From positions 1,054,001 to 1,118,000 of the forward strand of contig NZ_CP046606.1 of NCBI RefSeq assembly GCF_030408355.1: a DNA stretch of 64,000 nucleotides. Direction: 5' to 3'. This document shows positions 62,225-64,000 of this stretch, piece by piece (position 1 is the stretch's first letter; each line of letters opens with the position of its first letter). Origin of the DNA: Corynebacterium afermentans subsp. afermentans (GTDB taxonomy: Bacteria; Actinomycetota; Actinomycetes; Mycobacteriales; Mycobacteriaceae). The notes under the pieces are model-generated. The model was not told the DNA's origin and did no database searches. It worked only from the letters and a program-made list of their open reading frames with translations. The translations under genes were made by a program, and so were the position numbers.

Positions 62225-63688
62225 ATGCGCACTTCCAACGCACCCCAGGTAGCCATCAACGACATCGGTGGCCCTGAGGAATTCCTCGCCGCAGTCGACG
62301 AGACCATCAAGTACTTCAACGATGGCGACATCGTCACCGGCACCGTGGTCAAGGTCGACCACGACGAGGTCCTGCTCGACATCGGCTACAAGACCGAGGG
62401 CATCATCCTCACCCGCGAGCTTTCCATCAAGCACGACGTCGACCCGGAAGACGTGGTCGAGGTCGGCGATGAGATCGACGCACTTGTCCTGACCAAGGAG
62501 GACAAGGAAGGCCGCCTGATGCTGTCCAAGAAGCGCGCTCAGTACGAGCGCGCTTGGGGCACCATCGAGGAGCTGCAGGCCAACGACCAGCCGGTTACCG
62601 GTACCGTCATCGAGGTTGTCAAGGGCGGCCTCATCCTCGACATCGGCCTGCGCGGCTTCCTGCCGGCATCGCTGGTGGAGATGCGTCGCGTCCGCGACCT
62701 GGATCCGTACATCGGCCAGGAGCTCGAGGCGAAGATCATCGAGCTGGACAAGCACCGCAACAACGTGGTCCTGTCCCGCCGTGCCTACCTGGAGGAGACC
62801 CAGTCCGCGGTCCGCTCCGACTTCCTGCACCAGCTGCAGAAGGGCCAGGTCCGCAAGGGCGTCGTGTCCTCCATCGTCAACTTCGGTGCGTTCGTCGATC
62901 TCGGCGGCGTCGACGGCCTGGTGCACGTCTCCGAGCTGTCCTGGAAGCACATCGACCACCCGTCCGAGGTTGTCGCAGTGGGCGACGAGGTCACCGTCGA
63001 GGTGCTCGACGTCGATCTCGACCGCGAGCGTGTCTCCCTGTCGCTGAAGGCGACCCAGGAGGATCCGTGGCGCGTGTTCGCCCGCACCCACGCTGTGGGC
63101 CAGATCGTCCCGGGCAAGGTCACCAAGCTCGTCCCGTTCGGCGCGTTCGTCCGCGTCGAGGAGGGCATTGAGGGCCTCGTCCACATCTCCGAGCTGGCTC
63201 AGCGCCACGTGGAGGTCCCGGACCAGGTTGTCAACGTCGGCGAAGAGGTCATGGTCAAGGTCATCGACATCGACCTGGACCGTCGCCGCATCTCCCTGTC
63301 CCTCAAGCAGGCTGACGAGGACTACGTCGAAGAGTTCGATCCGTCCCGCTACGGCATGGCCGACTCCTACGACGAGCAGGGCAACTACATCTTCCCGGAG
63401 GGCTTCGACCCGGAGACCAACGAGTGGATGGAAGGCTACGACGAGGCTCGTCAGGCATGGGAGGCACGCTACGCCGAGGCAGAGCGTCGCCACCAGGCCC
63501 ACACCGCTCAGATCGAGCGTCACCGCGCCGCTGCCGCCGAGGCTGCGGAGCAGGAGGGCGAGCAGGCCAACTACTCCTCCGAGTCTGCAGCTGCAGCTCC
63601 GGCAGCTGACCAGGCTGAGGAGAACATCGGCTCCCTCGCCTCCGACGAGCAGCTCGCGGCTCTGCGCGACAAGCTCGCCGGCAACTAA
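62225..63688 (+). CDS. rpsA: 30S ribosomal protein S1
   Basis: mRNA-binding ribosomal protein of 487 residues with four S1 (OB-fold) repeats, at about residues 36-105, 122-188, 209-277 and 294-363; the last two carry VSSIVNFGAFVDLGGVDGLVHVSEL and KLVPFGAFVRVEEGIEGLVHISEL in shortened form. A C-terminal Ala/Glu-rich tail ends ALRDKLAGN. ATG 62225 (MRTSNAPQVAINDIGG) matches corynebacterial S1 starts. In mycobacteria the tail has been discussed as a pyrazinoic acid target. Preceded by only a weak GGAG. Confidence 0.96.
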   Translation: MRTSNAPQVAINDIGGPEEFLAAVDETIKYFNDGDIVTGTVVKVDHDEVLLDIGYKTEGIILTRELSIKHDVDPEDVVEVGDEIDALVLTKEDKEGRLMLSKKRAQYERAWGTIEELQANDQPVTGTVIEVVKGGLILDIGLRGFLPASLVEMRRVRDLDPYIGQELEAKIIELDKHRNNVVLSRRAYLEETQSAVRSDFLHQLQKGQVRKGVVSSIVNFGAFVDLGGVDGLVHVSELSWKHIDHPSEVVAVGDEVTVEVLDVDLDRERVSLSLKATQEDPWRVFARTHAVGQIVPGKVTKLVPFGAFVRVEEGIEGLVHISELAQRHVEVPDQVVNVGEEVMVKVIDIDLDRRRISLSLKQADEDYVEEFDPSRYGMADSYDEQGNYIFPEGFDPETNEWMEGYDEARQAWEARYAEAERRHQAHTAQIERHRAAAAEAAEQEGEQANYSSESAAAAPAADQAEENIGSLASDEQLAALRDKLAGN

Positions 63689-63741
63689 GCACTCGCAGGC
63701 TCGTGCTTAGGAGAAACTCTTAAGCATCTCGCTTAGCGACG

Positions 63742-63776
63742 AGCGCTCCGCACACCACCTCGGTGGGCGGGGCGCT
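63742..63776. terminator. hairpin between rpsA and coaE
   Basis: Stem of about 15 bp with single mismatches (AGCGCTCCGCACACC paired with GGTGGGCGGGGCGCT), loop ACCTC, followed by TTG. Position suits an rpsA terminator. Confidence 0.7.
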
Positions 63777-63793
63777 TTGCTATGTTCGGCCCC

Positions 63794-64000
63794 ATGGAGA
63801 AAGTTGGGCTGACAGGCGGTATCGGCAGCGGTAAATCCACGGTGGCGCGAATGCTTGGCGGCGCCGCCTTTGCCGTGGTTGACGCCGACCAAGTCGCGCG
63901 CGACATCATGGAACCCGGCTCACCGGTACTGGAGGAGGTCGCCGCTGCGTTCGGCGCGGACCTCATCGGCGACGACGGTGCACTGGACCGAGGGGAGCTC
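63794..64000 (+). CDS. coaE: dephospho-CoA kinase (5' part)
   Basis: The last enzyme of CoA synthesis, phosphorylating dephospho-CoA. The first 69 codons from ATG 63794 are in the window: MEKVGLTGGIGSGKSTVA with the P-loop, and VVDADQVARDIMEPGSPVL with the DAD motif. The gene runs off the end. rpsA-coaE is the standard actinobacterial order. Confidence 0.95.
   Translation, partial: MEKVGLTGGIGSGKSTVARMLGGAAFAVVDADQVARDIMEPGSPVLEEVAAAFGADLIGDDGALDRGEL

Overview
The window looks like a chromosomal segment of a high-GC mycolate-containing actinomycete, most probably a Corynebacterium. The evidence is an antigen-85-type mycolyltransferase and a familiar corynebacterial core order: gltX, tRNA-Gln, tRNA-Glu; an IclR regulator divergent from leuCD; gpsA, ddl, DUF3515, thiL, ung, DAK2 protein, recG, rsmD, coaD; polA, rpsA, coaE. 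I cannot name the species from sequence alone.

Layout. 1-32 kb is core: an esterase tail, gltX with two tRNAs, a mycolyltransferase, an iron-type ABC importer (substrate-binding protein, permease, ATPase), a second tRNA-Glu, a PhzF protein, a small HD hydrolase, a flavoprotein, divergent purple-acid-like and PhoD phosphatases, leucine biosynthesis with its IclR regulator, two YbjN proteins, a Nudix/histidine phosphatase sanitiser, then cell-wall, thiamine and DNA-repair genes, and a polar amino-acid ABC importer. Genes are tightly packed with many 1-4 bp overlaps.

32-55 kb is accessory and visibly decayed. It starts with a broken MFS exporter beside an intact MarR gene and an XRE/membrane-protein pair. 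Two damaged IS1249-like elements then face each other (36.65 kb and 42.99 kb); the left one is split by an intact IS3-family element with a 4-bp target duplication. Between them lie small AT-richer genes: two divergent paralogues of an unrecognised family, a small acidic protein beneath a perfect 18-bp palindrome, a 35-residue membrane peptide and a HEPN-motif protein. To the right are a secreted two-cysteine protein with a hydrophobic C-terminal half next to a four-helix membrane protein (a bacteriocin/immunity-like pair), an IS21-family element with both genes frameshifted, a 635-residue protein with a QVKG nuclease-like signature, and a type III restriction-modification operon (mod, res) carrying a third gene for a winged-helix protein with a hydrophobic C-terminus. 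The island ends at a tRNA gene with anticodon CAA.

55-64 kb returns to core: a second surface phosphoesterase, polA, a YkvI-type membrane protein, rpsA and the start of coaE.

The best candidates for undescribed biology are the 43.1-44.2 kb secreted/membrane pair, the paired paralogues at 38.3 and 39.5 kb, the QVKG protein, and the third gene of the type III RM operon.
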